DNA of 42,063 nt from Phenylobacterium sp. Lineage in GTDB: Bacteria > Pseudomonadota > Alphaproteobacteria > Caulobacterales > Caulobacteraceae. The notes under the pieces were generated by a model. The model made no database searches and was not told where the DNA came from. It saw only the letters and a program-made list of their open reading frames with translations. The stretch is taken from the NCBI RefSeq assembly GCF_004799515.1, contig NZ_SSMX01000028.1, forward strand, positions 1 through 42,063, read 5' to 3'. The position numbers and the translations under genes were made by a program. This document shows positions 16,713-25,116 of the stretch, one piece after another (the stretch's first letter is position 1; each line of letters begins with the position of its first letter).

Positions 16713-17333
16713 ATGTCCTCTTCTCTCCCGTCCCTGCGCCTTGCGACGGCCTTGCTAGCCGCAAGCCTACTCCCTGCGTCGTTCCACGGCATTTCCCGCG
16801 CGGCGGAACCACTGGTCGAGTTCGCTGCGACGCTCCAAGCAGCCACACCGATGGCGACGCCCAACCCAAGCCAGGCCAAGGCCATTGCAGGGCTGATCGG
16901 CGCGTGGGACGTCGACTACGTCGATATCAACAAGGCCGGCGTACGCACACGACGGAACGGCCGGTTCATCGCCAGCTGGGTGCTTGACGGTCGGGCGGTG
17001 CAAGATGTCTGGATCGTTGACCCGTCCGGAAGCCGCACGACACGTGAGGCGTACACCGACCTGCGCTGGTTTGACCCCAAGACCGGGACTTGGCCGGCGG
17101 TGTTCGTTGATCCTGAGCACGCCTCGGTCGCGACGTTCACTGCCGAACCCGCCACGGCCGACGGGATCGTGCTGCATTCTCCCAACCTGGGCGCCGCTGA
17201 CAGCCGTTGGTCGTTCGTCGACATCGGGCCGAACAGTTTCACCTACCGGGATGAGGGCTCGGATGACGGGGGCAAGACCTGGCGGTTGCGCTCGCTGTAC
17301 CACATGACCCGACGGCCGACGTCCGCTCCCTAA
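16713..17333 (+). CDS. Secreted hypothetical protein
   Basis: A 206-residue exported protein. A signal peptide (about 1-30, with hydrophobic core ATALLAASLLPASF) is followed by a single beta-rich domain (GAWDVDYVDINKAG, RRNGRFIASWVLDGRAVQDVW, FTYRDEGSDDGGKTWRL). The pattern of an opening GxWDV strand, a VLDGRAVQDVW strand and a closing SDDGGKTW segment resembles DUF1579-like lipocalin-fold proteins, as does the remnant at 12151. The ligand is unknown. An AAAGG site precedes the ATG. Confidence 0.75.
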   Translation: MSSSLPSLRLATALLAASLLPASFHGISRAAEPLVEFAATLQAATPMATPNPSQAKAIAGLIGAWDVDYVDINKAGVRTRRNGRFIASWVLDGRAVQDVWIVDPSGSRTTREAYTDLRWFDPKTGTWPAVFVDPEHASVATFTAEPATADGIVLHSPNLGAADSRWSFVDIGPNSFTYRDEGSDDGGKTWRLRSLYHMTRRPTSAP

Positions 17334-17688
17334 CGGCAGGAGGCTGACCCGGCTCACAGCAGGAGACCGAGGTTGCGTATCGTCGTCCACGAAATTGGGG
17401 CGCGCGTTCGTCGATCATCTAGGCGACGGCGATCGGGATAGTTGCGCGTCCGGACGCGCCAGGGTGGCGCTGCCCCTCGCCCGTTCATCGATCACGTCGC
17501 TGTCGCGTGGGTCGTGCCCTGACGACGGGCGTCGACCAGGACACGCCACCGCGCGCGGTGCGTTCGATTGCGGCAGTGGCGGGCGGCAAATTTCGAAGTC
17601 ACGGGGCCCAGCACCGGACGGCGTGGCGCTGGTCGCTCCGGACGAATAGCAGCGGGATCCGCAAGTCAGCGTCTGGACATAAGCGCAC
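17334..17688. other. 355-bp stretch without a recognisable gene
   Basis: Between the secreted protein and the TetR gene I see only short unconvincing frames (one 84-codon frame at 17395-17649 with low-complexity Arg/Gly/Ala/Ser content). Nothing resembles a protein family, an RNA gene or a clear terminator. It may be decayed coding sequence. Confidence 0.5.
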
Positions 17689-18267
17689 TCAGTCCCTGCG
17701 GTCGTTGACGACCTGGCTGACCAGGAGATCGATGCGCTCTTCCTGTCGTTCCGGCGGGATACGTCCGCCACGGCGGAGAACGGCCAAGCCGTGTAGCGCC
17801 GCCCATGTGACCTCAGCCCGCAAGTCGGGATGGCGATCAAACGGCCCGAGGGCGCAGACGAATTCCCCAAATCCCGCCTTCAGGGGTTGGGGCGTGTCTT
17901 CGCTGGCGAACTTCACATCTGTGGGCATCACGAACATGGCCTGATAGAGCGCCGGCCGCTCGGCGGCAAAATTCAGATAAGCGCTGCAGATGGCGCGCAG
18001 GGCCAACTGCGGATCGTCGGCGGACAATCGGGCTTCGCGCAGTATCGCGGCCAAGTCGGCGAAACCTTCGATCGCGACGGCGCGCACGATCGCGTCCTTT
18101 CCGGCGAAGTGGCTGTAGAGCACGGGCTGGCTGTACTCGACAAGCTCGGCCAGGCGTCGTGTGGTCACCGCCTCCCATCCCTCCGCCTCTGCGAGATTGC
18201 GCGCAGCCGCAAGGATCAGGTCGTGGCGATTGGCGCGCTCGCGCCGGCGGCGGTCTGCGACGGGCAT
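17689..18267 (-). CDS. TetR/AcrR family transcriptional regulator
   Basis: A 192-residue TetR repressor. The N-terminal helix-turn-helix (about 12-60; LILAAARNLAEAEGWEAVTT, RRLAELVEYSQPVLYSHFAG) is followed by an all-helical ligand-binding domain (WAALHGLAVLRRGG). It is divergent from the DUF4267-DoxX unit, which it probably represses together with itself; a 17-bp palindrome lies inside the opposite promoter. Its own -10 (TAGAAT) is only 6 nt before the start codon, so its message may be leaderless. Confidence 0.92.
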   Translation of the reverse strand: MPVADRRRRERANRHDLILAAARNLAEAEGWEAVTTRRLAELVEYSQPVLYSHFAGKDAIVRAVAIEGFADLAAILREARLSADDPQLALRAICSAYLNFAAERPALYQAMFVMPTDVKFASEDTPQPLKAGFGEFVCALGPFDRHPDLRAEVTWAALHGLAVLRRGGRIPPERQEERIDLLVSQVVNDRRD

Positions 18268-18273
18268 GCCATA

Positions 18274-18301
18274 ATTCTACTGACGCTTGAAAACCTGTCA
18301 A
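18274..18301 (-). promoter_or_regulatory. Promoter of the TetR gene (near-consensus sigma-70)
   Basis: On the minus strand TTGACA (18301-18296), a 16-nt spacer and TAGAAT (18279-18274). Transcription would begin about 6-7 nt downstream, at or next to the ATG at 18267, giving a leaderless or nearly leaderless mRNA. Confidence 0.6.
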
Positions 18302-18316
18302 CGCTAGAATATATCA

Positions 18317-18344
18317 TCGACATATCATCTAGCAGTGCTAGATT
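18317..18344 (+). promoter_or_regulatory. Promoter of the DUF4267-DoxX unit
   Basis: TCGACA (18317-18322), a 16-nt spacer and TAGATT (18339-18344), 28 nt before the GTG start at 18373. The palindrome at 18327-18343 lies between and over these elements. Confidence 0.5.
18327..18343. promoter_or_regulatory. 17-bp palindrome, candidate TetR operator
   Basis: ATCTAGCA-G-TGCTAGAT is a perfect inverted repeat with 8-bp arms about one central base. It fills the spacer and overlaps the -10 of the rightward promoter. Size, symmetry and position are typical of TetR-family operators. Confidence 0.65.
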
Positions 18345-18372
18345 TTACTGAAGAGTAAGGAAAGGCCGCGTT

Positions 18373-18765
18373 GTGATCACCGATATCGCATTCATCATCT
18401 GTGGCTTCGTCGGAGCCGGCATTATCCTGATCGGCGGCTTTTACGTTCTGGCTCCCCAGGTCATCGCCGGTGGCTTCGGGATCCCGGCCGAACCGCCGGA
18501 AGCCGTCATCCGCCCCGTCGGCCTACGCCCATGGCTTCAGGTGAAGGGGGTGCGCGACATCGGTTCGGGGATCTTCATCGGCATTCTCCTAGCCAATCGG
18601 TCCCCACACCTTTTGGGGGCCTTCATGGCCGCCGCCAGCCTGATCGCCATCGGCGACGCGCTGATCGTTTTGCGCAGCGGGGGACCCCGGACAACGGCGA
18701 TGGGCGTCCATGGGGCCACCGCGGCGGTCATGCTGGCTGCGAGCGCGGCGCTGCTACTGGCCTAA
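18373..18765 (+). CDS. DUF4267 domain membrane protein
   Basis: A 130-residue inner-membrane protein with four hydrophobic helices (about 3-28, 58-75, 80-97 and 107-129). It matches DUF4267, with GIPAEPPEAVIRPVGLRPWL and a GVRDIGSGIFIG turn. Members are often next to TetR regulators; the function is unknown. The GTG start follows AAGGAAAGG. It forms a unit with the DoxX-like gene 43 nt downstream, probably under control of the divergent TetR repressor. Confidence 0.82.
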   Translation: MITDIAFIICGFVGAGIILIGGFYVLAPQVIAGGFGIPAEPPEAVIRPVGLRPWLQVKGVRDIGSGIFIGILLANRSPHLLGAFMAAASLIAIGDALIVLRSGGPRTTAMGVHGATAAVMLAASAALLLA

Positions 18766-18808
18766 GCGCCGACAAATGCCCTCGCATGTCTTAGCGCAGG
18801 AGAACTTC

Positions 18809-19153
18809 ATGATGCTGCTCGGCCAATCCGCCGCCATTTGGTTGGCTTGGCTGCTCGGCCTGGCTTTTTTTGGCGCCGGGGTTGTCAACGCGATGGGCAC
18901 CCCCGCGGTAAAGGCCGGCTTCGTCCGCTGGGGCTATCCACGTTGGTGGAACGTTTTGACAGGCGGTCTGGAGATGCTCGCCGCTGGGCTCATCGCACTG
19001 CCGACCGCGCGCATAGCTGGCGTCGGACTAGGCGCATCGATTTGCGTCGCGGCCGTAGCGACCGTGGTTTGGCACAAAGACTGGCGCCACCTCCCGCCGG
19101 CCGCAACACTGACCGCCCTGTCGGCGCTCGATCTTATGATGCTCGCGAACTGA
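18809..19153 (+). CDS. DoxX-like membrane protein
   Basis: A 114-residue membrane protein with four predicted helices, resembling the DoxX/DUF4345-like group (WLAWLLGLAFFGAGVVNAMG; VRWGYPRWWNVLTGGLEML; a final helix LTALSALDLMML). Such proteins are linked to redox or lipid-stress functions, but none can be claimed here. A strong AGGAG site precedes the ATG. It is the second gene of the TetR-controlled unit. Confidence 0.75.
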   Translation: MMLLGQSAAIWLAWLLGLAFFGAGVVNAMGTPAVKAGFVRWGYPRWWNVLTGGLEMLAAGLIALPTARIAGVGLGASICVAAVATVVWHKDWRHLPPAATLTALSALDLMMLAN

Positions 19154-19173
19154 TCACGGGCGGGTGCTGGTGA

Positions 19174-20079
19174 TTATGCCAGATCCACGACAGTGCAGTC
19201 CAAACCTCGCATGGTCGCCGCTCGTGCCATTGCGTCCGGTAGTTCCACCATCGAAACGCGCTCTATATTCACCTTCCCAAGGTCAAGGATCTCCGGGCGG
19301 ACCAATCCGACGAGGGTCTGGAACGCGCTGGGGCGGTACATGAAGTTGCCGATGATCTCCCAGTCATTGCTCATCAAGTCGCCGCAATCAACGGGCAGCC
19401 GCGCGGTCATGCTACCCATCAGGATCAGACGGCCGCCACGCCGAAGGTTCTTGAGTGCGGCTAGAGTGGAACTGGGGTCTGCAGCAGCACCGACCTCGTC
19501 GAACGCTAGGTGGGCTCCACGCCCGCCGCGTCGATGAGAGGCTCGGCGTCTGCCCCAGCCTCCCCCGTGAGAACGACAGTCCGGATGCGCGGACCACCAG
19601 CGGCGCGCACCTGATCCAAGACATCGGCCGATCGGCCAGCGGCGACGACGCGCTCGGCGCCCAAAGCGAGGCCGAGAAGAACCGCCGACGATCCGAAGTA
19701 GCCGGTGGCGCCATTGACAACGAGAGTTTCGCCCGCCGCCAGCCGTCCACGAAGTAGGCCGCCCAGGGGCCGGCGGCCACCATCGAGGTTTGCCCTTCTC
19801 CGCGATCTGCTTGACCGCCGCACGTCGCACCTTGTGATTCCGAAGGACTTCAGCAACGCCTTGGGCCGGGCCGCGGCGTCCTCGGAAGGCACGTCGTCGT
19901 TGGCCGTGGCCGCCAAGCCGAAGACCGCAGCGAGCATGGGCCAGGAGGACCTGACAAAACCTGAGATCGCCACGCCGTGGAATGGGCGATGGCCAAGCGC
20001 GCCGAGCGCACTGAAATCACCCAAGACCGGGTCCTCCAGGAACACGCTAAGATCGGGTTCGCCGCGTGACGGCTCGAAT
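19174..20079 (-). pseudogene. Zinc-type alcohol dehydrogenase, broken, with unrecognised upstream part
   Basis: Minus-strand pieces of a medium-chain dehydrogenase lie in two or more frames. The Rossmann segment (AAGETLVVNGATGYFGSSAV, then LLGLALGAERVVAAGR) is in one frame. After a shift near 19510 another frame has LAFDEVGAAADPSSTLAALK, RRGGRLILMGSMTARLP, MSNDWEIIGNFMYRPSAF and MRGLDCTVVDLA. The N-terminal catalytic domain is not recognisable; the open sequence from about 19790 to 20079 matches nothing I know. It is a dead gene directly abutting the xth N-terminal half. Confidence 0.75.
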
Positions 20080-20088
20080 CCCCGCCAG
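20080..20088. repeat. 9-bp direct repeat, right copy, at xth break
   Basis: CCCCGCCAG, identical to 7149-7157. It is the last sequence of the xth N-terminal half (encoding the WRG segment on the minus strand) before unrelated sequence begins. Confidence 0.7.
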
Positions 20089-20253
20089 ACCGCGCCGTAC
20101 CCGGCCGCCTCAATTTCCGCGAGAGGAAAGGCGCGGTCCTCGGCCTTCAACTCCTGCAGGCAGGACGACGTCCGGCTTCTCCGCCGCGAGCCAGGCCAGC
20201 AGGTTCGCGAGCCGCTTGTTCACGTTGTTGATGTTGAAGGTGGCGATCCGCAC
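20080..20253 (-). pseudogene. xthA: xth (exonuclease III) N-terminal fragment, frameshifted
   Basis: The first about 58 codons of exonuclease III from a GTG start 2 nt after the NUDIX stop: RIATFNINNVNKRLANLLAW, LAAEKPDVV, then, after one extra C near 20165, CLQELKAEDRAFP and EIEAAGYGAVWRG. The FNIN metal-site region and the catalytic Glu of QELK are both recognisable but in different frames. The sequence stops being xth at the 9-bp repeat; the rest of the gene is at 6469-7157. Its spacing shows it was the third gene of a ligD-NUDIX-xth operon. Confidence 0.85.
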
Positions 20254-20255
20254 GG

Positions 20256-20720
20256 CTAGGCGCGCTGAATCAGCAGCAGGGTCTCGTCGATGAGTGGGAC
20301 CTGCGAGGGCAGGATCCGCGTCAGAGCGTCGGCGCTATCAAAATAGGCGATGCGGTCCATCTCCGGAAAACTCGCGCGCTTTCCTGACCGCGGCGGCCAT
20401 TCCATCTCGAACTCCCCGGGTCTGAAGTCCGCGAGATTAAGATCGCCTTCGGCCGCCCAGCACAGCACCGTCTTGCCGCCCGCTTGCCGCAAGGGTGTGA
20501 GCGCGCAGACGATGGGCGGCGCTTTAAGCCCGGTCTCCTCTTCGAATTCGCGCAAGGCCGCGTCGATCGGCGACTCGCCGGCCTCAATCAGACCCTTGGG
20601 GACCATCCAGGCGCCAAGGTCCTTTCGGGCCCACAGGGGACCCCCTGGATGTCCGAGCAGAAAGGCGGTTTGCGAGCCGCTTCGGCGATAGACGAGGATA
20701 CCCGCGCTGGTCACGCCCAT
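20256..20720 (-). CDS. NUDIX hydrolase
   Basis: A 154-residue NUDIX hydrolase with a perfect Nudix box: Gly43-x5-Glu49-x7-Arg57-Glu58-Phe-x-Glu61-Glu62-x-Gly64. The enzyme cleaves nucleoside diphosphates linked to another moiety and uses Mg2+. Substrates may include damaged nucleotides, but the specificity cannot be read from sequence. It starts 9 nt after the ligD stop and ends 2 nt before the xth fragment, so it belongs to the ligD operon. This supports, but does not prove, a nucleotide-pool role beside DNA repair. Confidence 0.92.
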   Translation of the reverse strand: MGVTSAGILVYRRSGSQTAFLLGHPGGPLWARKDLGAWMVPKGLIEAGESPIDAALREFEEETGLKAPPIVCALTPLRQAGGKTVLCWAAEGDLNLADFRPGEFEMEWPPRSGKRASFPEMDRIAYFDSADALTRILPSQVPLIDETLLLIQRA

Positions 20721-20729
20721 GGTCGAACG

Positions 20730-23357
20730 TCAGACCTTGCCAAGGCGTTTGATGGCGCCGGCCAGGGGTCGTTCGCCGTCGCAGTAATCCTCCCAGGCGG
20801 TGAGTTTCTTCACCAGCGCCGGCACGGTCCGGACCGTATACTTGGCCGGATCGAGGCCCTTCTTCACCTGGCTCCAGGTGAGAGTCATCGAAACCGGCGC
20901 GCCGGGACGGCCGCGCGGCGACAATGGCGCGACCGCGGTCGCCATCCGATCGTTGCGCAGGTAGTCCAAGAAGATGCGGCCCGTCCGCTCCTTCTTGGCC
21001 ATGTTGATCAGGTAGCGGTCAGGCGCCTCGGCGGCCATCACCTTGCAGACGTCGCGGGCGAAGGCCTTGGCGACCGCCCAGTCGATGCCTTTGGCCTTCA
21101 GCGGCGTGACCACATGCAGGCCCTTGCCGCCCGTGGTTTTGCAGAAGCTGACCAGCCCCAGCTCCTCAAGCCTGTCGCGAATTTCACGGGCGCTCTCGAT
21201 CACCACGTCGAACGCCACGTCCGGCGCCGGATCCAAGTCGAAGACCAGCCGACCGGGTTGCTCTGGGAGGAACGGCTCGCTGTTCCAGGGGTGCAGCTCG
21301 AGCGCACCCGTCTGGGCTGCGGCCACCAGCGCCTCGACCCGATCGAACTGGATATAGGGCTTGCGGTCGCCCCACACCTCGACCTCGGTGATCAGCGACG
21401 ACTGGCCCTTGGCGCTGTGGCGCTGGAAGAAGTTCTGCGCGCCACTGATGCCATCCGGCATGCGGATCATCGAGCACGGCCGGCCCTTCACATGGGGCAG
21501 CATCCACTCGCCGACCGTCTCGTAGAACTGGGCGAGCTCAAGCTTGGTCACGGGCTTGCCGTCGCCGGCGTCGGGCCAGAGCGGCTTATCGGCATGACTG
21601 ATGGTGATGCCCATCACCGGCACGGACCCGCGCGCCATCACCGTCTTGGTCTTGATGGTGGTCGGCGCCGGCTCGCTAAGTTCGGTTGTCGCCGCCGGCG
21701 CGGGTGTCTCGGCCTCGACGTCCTGCGCCGGCTTGTCTTCGCGCAGGCCTTTGAAGGAGGCCTGCCGGATCGAGCCGTCACCGGTAAAGCCGGCATATTG
21801 GATTTCGGCGACCAGCTCGGGTTTGATCCAGTGGACCCCAGCCGCCTTTTTTGGCGCGCCCTTGCCCTTGAAGGGACTCTCGTCGGTCTCCAGCGCCTTC
21901 AGGCGCGGCATGATGCGAGCGACCGTGTCGCGTCCAAAGCCCGTGCCGATGCGGCCCACATGGACCAACTCGCCGTCGCGGTTCACCCCGGCGATCAGCG
22001 AACGGAAGTTCTCGCCCGTCGTGGTCCAACCGCCAATGACAACCTCGTGGCCCTGGCGGCACTTGGACTTGCCCCAGCTCTCGCTGCGGCCAGATTGATA
22101 GGGCGCATCGAGCCGCTTGGAGACGATGCCCTCAAGATCCATCCTGCAGGCCGACAACAGCACCGCCTCGCCGGCGGTGATGAAGTGATCGACGTAGCGG
22201 ATGTTCGCGGGCGCCTCCTCGACATAGGCCTGCAGGTGGGCCTTGCGGTCGGCGAGCGGCAGCGACCTCAAGTCCACCTTGCCGTCGAACAGTTGGTCGA
22301 AGACGAAAAACACCAGGTCCTTGGTCTTGGCTTCGGAGATAGCGGCCTGCAGCGCCGCGAAGTCCGGGGCGCCGGTATGGTCCAAGGCCACCACCTCGCC
22401 GTCGATGATCCCGTCGCCTAGGGCAGCGCCGGCCGCGACGATCTCCTTGAACTTCGATGACCAGTCCAGGCCCTTGCGGCTGAGCAACGTCGCCTTGCCG
22501 CCGACCGTCCGCAGCTGCATGCGGTAGCCGTCGAACTTGATCTCGTGGGCCCAGCCCGGCCCGGCCGGCGGCTTCTCGAGCAGCTTGGCCAGCTGTGGTT
22601 CGACGAATGCCGGTAGACTGGAAACGGTCTTTGGCTTGGCCGTAGACGCCTTGCCCTTCGCGGGCTCGTGCAGGCCTGGCGCGGCGCTGTCGTCGCGATT
22701 GCTCTGCCAGACGGCGCCGGCGTCGGTCCCCTTGGCGGTCATGAACGGCTTGGCCGCCCTGCCCTTGCCATTGGTGATCTCAGTCATGGTCCGGCCAGAC
22801 GCGATCGACTTATCGTCGTCCGTCGGGCCGGTCGTGTTGCCTTCAACCGCCCCCTCGTCGCGGTGCTTGATCAGCAACCAGGCGTTCTTGGGCCGGCCCT
22901 TGCCGTCGCCCTTCAGGCGCACGATCACCCACGAGCCGTGCATCCGCTCGCCTTCCATGACGAACTTCAGCTCACCCTTGGCCAGCGCCTGGCCGATGTT
23001 CTCGAACCCCTTCTCCGGCGCCCAGTAGCCGCGGTCCCACAGCATCACCGTGCCGCCGCCATATTGGCCCTTGGGGATCGTGCCTTCGAAATCGCCATAG
23101 TCGAGCGGGTGGTCCTCAACCTCCATCGCCATCCGGCGGTCCTTGGGATCGAGCGACGGCGCCTTCGGCACCGCCCAGGAGCGGAAGGTCCCCTCGTATT
23201 CCAGCCGCAGGTCGAAATGGAGATGGCTGGCCGCGTGCTTCTGGATGACAAACCGCAACGCCTTGGACGGGACGACCTTGGCGTCCTTCCCCGACGGCTC
23301 GCCCGTCTGGGCGAAGTCGCGCATTTCCTGGTATTTGGCGAGCTTGGTGGCGGCCAT
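20730..23357 (-). CDS. ligD: Multifunctional non-homologous end-joining DNA ligase LigD
   Basis: An 875-residue LigD. Domain order is phosphoesterase (about 30-190; [21 protein letters not shown]), ATP-dependent ligase (about 250-550; KFDGYRM with the adenylated Lys274) and primase/polymerase (about 580-865; FDLDPAP with Asp707 and Asp709, IFLDYLRN with Asp798). This is the phosphoesterase-ligase-polymerase order common in proteobacteria. The enzyme trims, fills and seals broken ends with Ku, encoded 0.9 kb away. The ATG at 23357 has GGAG 8 nt upstream and fits the family start; the frame extends 42 codons further, but that part is not conserved. Confidence 0.96.
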   Translation of the reverse strand: MAATKLAKYQEMRDFAQTGEPSGKDAKVVPSKALRFVIQKHAASHLHFDLRLEYEGTFRSWAVPKAPSLDPKDRRMAMEVEDHPLDYGDFEGTIPKGQYGGGTVMLWDRGYWAPEKGFENIGQALAKGELKFVMEGERMHGSWVIVRLKGDGKGRPKNAWLLIKHRDEGAVEGNTTGPTDDDKSIASGRTMTEITNGKGRAAKPFMTAKGTDAGAVWQSNRDDSAAPGLHEPAKGKASTAKPKTVSSLPAFVEPQLAKLLEKPPAGPGWAHEIKFDGYRMQLRTVGGKATLLSRKGLDWSSKFKEIVAAGAALGDGIIDGEVVALDHTGAPDFAALQAAISEAKTKDLVFFVFDQLFDGKVDLRSLPLADRKAHLQAYVEEAPANIRYVDHFITAGEAVLLSACRMDLEGIVSKRLDAPYQSGRSESWGKSKCRQGHEVVIGGWTTTGENFRSLIAGVNRDGELVHVGRIGTGFGRDTVARIMPRLKALETDESPFKGKGAPKKAAGVHWIKPELVAEIQYAGFTGDGSIRQASFKGLREDKPAQDVEAETPAPAATTELSEPAPTTIKTKTVMARGSVPVMGITISHADKPLWPDAGDGKPVTKLELAQFYETVGEWMLPHVKGRPCSMIRMPDGISGAQNFFQRHSAKGQSSLITEVEVWGDRKPYIQFDRVEALVAAAQTGALELHPWNSEPFLPEQPGRLVFDLDPAPDVAFDVVIESAREIRDRLEELGLVSFCKTTGGKGLHVVTPLKAKGIDWAVAKAFARDVCKVMAAEAPDRYLINMAKKERTGRIFLDYLRNDRMATAVAPLSPRGRPGAPVSMTLTWSQVKKGLDPAKYTVRTVPALVKKLTAWEDYCDGERPLAGAIKRLGKV

Positions 23358-23481
23358 CGATTTGCTCCGACTCAGGTCACGATCATCAACGATCACGTCG
23401 GCCACACGATCCGAGCGTCGCTGTAAGCTCTGATGAATCCTTTCCGCGCCGGGCGCGTTCAAACCAGCAGGAGACCAGGAC

Positions 23482-23724
23482 ATGACCGAAGTCGCCGGCG
23501 AAACCCGCCAGTTCAGCGTCCACGCCCGTCACGTGGACAGCCACCACGCCCGCGTCTTGGAGGAGGCCTCCTTCGAGGCCGCCGCCGTCGCTTACGTCGA
23601 GGACTTCCATCCGCCGATGACCGAGGATCACGAGATCAGCGTCATCGTGCGCGAGGTCGGGACGGGCCACGAACATTGCTTCCGCATCGACCTCGACTCA
23701 GGCGAAGCCGCCCCCTGCAGCTAG
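23482..23724 (+). CDS. DUF5961-like small protein
   Basis: An 80-residue acidic, His-rich soluble protein ([49 protein letters not shown]). I recognise the HARH-DSHHARV and GHEHCFR motifs as typical of a small alphaproteobacterial family that I believe is DUF5961; the function is unknown. An AGGAG site precedes the ATG. It is divergent from ligD (124 bp between starts) and ends before a strong bidirectional hairpin. Confidence 0.72.
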   Translation: MTEVAGETRQFSVHARHVDSHHARVLEEASFEAAAVAYVEDFHPPMTEDHEISVIVREVGTGHEHCFRIDLDSGEAAPCS

Positions 23725-23745
23725 ACGGCTTCAATCCGAAATGCT

Positions 23746-23775
23746 GACGGGCTCCCGCGCATGCGAGAGCCCGTC
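23746..23775. terminator. Bidirectional hairpin terminator
   Basis: GACGGGCTC (23746-23754) pairs with GAGCCCGTC (23767-23775). CGC/GCG pairing inside the loop extends the stem. It lies between the convergent DUF5961-like and GlsB-like genes. Confidence 0.75.
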
Positions 23776-23798
23776 CCAGTGATAGCTTAGCCTACGGC

Positions 23799-24056
23799 TC
23801 AGACGGCCCGGCGGCGGAAGACCAAGTGGTAGATCAACAGCACCACGACCGAGCCGATGAAGGCGACGAAGATGCTGTAGAGATTGATGCCCGTGGCTCC
23901 GGAGTGACCGAACTGGTTGAACAGGAAGCCGCCGACAATCGCGCCAACCACACCCAGCACGATGTCGAGCACCAGGCCTTCGCCGGTTTTGTTGACGACC
24001 TTGCTTGCCAGGAAGCCAGCGATCAGGCCCACGACGAGCCATGCAAGAATTGACAT
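23799..24056 (-). CDS. GlsB/YeaQ/YmgE family membrane protein
   Basis: An 85-residue inner-membrane protein with three helices and glycine-rich turns (ILAWLVVGLIAGFLASKVV; LDIVLGVVGAIVGGFLF; a last helix ending in RRRAV). This is the GlsB/YeaQ/YmgE, transglycosylase-associated family, usually induced by general stress. It is divergent from ku with 207 bp between. I saw no clear EcfG-type -10 in that gap. Confidence 0.9.
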   Translation of the reverse strand: MSILAWLVVGLIAGFLASKVVNKTGEGLVLDIVLGVVGAIVGGFLFNQFGHSGATGINLYSIFVAFIGSVVVLLIYHLVFRRRAV

Positions 24057-24263
24057 AGTAGAGCCCTCCAGCCGCCAAGCGCGGCGACCGTGAAATCCTG
24101 CGCGGCGCCTTCGGTTCCCCGCGCCTTTCTAGGTCAGCGGTTGGAGCTGCTGCACTGAACCGTAGCGCCGCGTGTGACCGACGCGCTCGCCGGCAGAACG
24201 AATCACCTTCGAAGTCGTTGAGTCGGTCGAAGCGCCAGTACGGCGACGCTCGAGGGAACTAAC

Positions 24264-25115
24264 ATGGCTTACCGTCCGACCTGGCAAGGGCACCTGAAGC
24301 TGTCTCTCGTGACCTGCCCGGTCGCGCTCTACACGGCGACCAACTCCGCTGGCGACGTCCATTTCAACCTGATCAACCCGAAGACCAACAACCGGATCAA
24401 GATGATCACGACCGACCCGGACACCGGGCCGATCGAACGCTCCGAACTGGTCAAGGGCTACGAGGTCTCCAAGGGCGAATACATCCTGCTGACCAACGAC
24501 GAGATCAACTCGGTCAAGCTGGAGAGCACCAAGACCATCGAGATCGAGCGCTTCGTGCCCGGCGACGAAATCGACCGCCTCTACTGGGACAATCCCTACT
24601 TCCTAGCGCCTGACGGCAAGCTGGCCCAGGAGGCGTTCGGCGTGATCCGCACGGCCATGGAGAAATCCGGCCAGATTGCGCTCGGGCGGGTCGTCATCGG
24701 TACGCGCGAGCGTATTCTGGCGCTCGAGCCGCGCGATAAGGGCATCCTGGCCTACACAATCCGCACCGACGCCGAGGTGCGCAAACCCGACGAAATCTTC
24801 GGCGGCATCAGTGACAAGGCGGCCGACCCCGCGATGATCGCCATCGCCGAGAAGATCATTGAGCAGCAGGAAGGTCCGTTCGACCCGAGCCAATTTGTCG
24901 ATCGCTACGAGGAAGCGCTGAAGGCGCTGATCGAGGACAAGAAGAAGGGCCACAAGCCCGCCAAGGTCGCCGAGCCCGACGACACCAACGTGGTCGACCT
25001 GATGTCGGCGCTACGGGCGAGCCTGGGCGCCAAGGACAAGGCCGCCGCGAAACCCGCCGCCAAGGAGAAGGCGGCCAAGACGCCGGCGAAGGCCAAGACG
25101 CGCAAGGCCGGCTAG
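24264..25115 (+). CDS. ku: Ku protein, non-homologous end joining
   Basis: A 283-residue bacterial Ku. The core beta-barrel and ring domain (about 1-235; WQGHLKLSLVTCPVALYTAT, EIERFVPGDEIDRLYWDNPY, GRVVIGTRERILALEPRD) dimerizes around DNA ends and recruits LigD. The C-terminal tail (about 250-283) is rich in Lys and Ala in KPAAKEKAAK-type repeats, as in Ku proteins whose tail binds DNA and helps threading. A GGAACTAAC site precedes the ATG. It ends 1 nt before the convergent TolA-like gene. Confidence 0.96.
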   Translation: MAYRPTWQGHLKLSLVTCPVALYTATNSAGDVHFNLINPKTNNRIKMITTDPDTGPIERSELVKGYEVSKGEYILLTNDEINSVKLESTKTIEIERFVPGDEIDRLYWDNPYFLAPDGKLAQEAFGVIRTAMEKSGQIALGRVVIGTRERILALEPRDKGILAYTIRTDAEVRKPDEIFGGISDKAADPAMIAIAEKIIEQQEGPFDPSQFVDRYEEALKALIEDKKKGHKPAKVAEPDDTNVVDLMSALRASLGAKDKAAAKPAAKEKAAKTPAKAKTRKAG

Positions 25116-25116
25116 C

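Noticed and set aside
20060..20095. A tRNA T-arm-like stretch (GGCTCGAATCCCC) at the right end of the inserted segment, as expected for an integration site
   Set aside because: The loop lacks the TTC start, the stem does not pair, and no acceptor or anticodon arm can be built. The sequence is part of the xth/dehydrogenase junction.
20484..22421. A 645-codon open frame on the plus strand opposite ligD
   Set aside because: It is antisense to the fully conserved LigD frame, has no start signal, and its composition (His/Arg/Gly/Leu-rich, no domain) is that of a shadow frame in high-GC DNA.
24057..24263. A possible EcfG-type stress promoter (GGAAC on the minus strand near 24112) for the GlsB-like gene
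   Set aside because: GGAAC is present but no CGTT-like -10 follows at 16-17 nt, so I do not call it.
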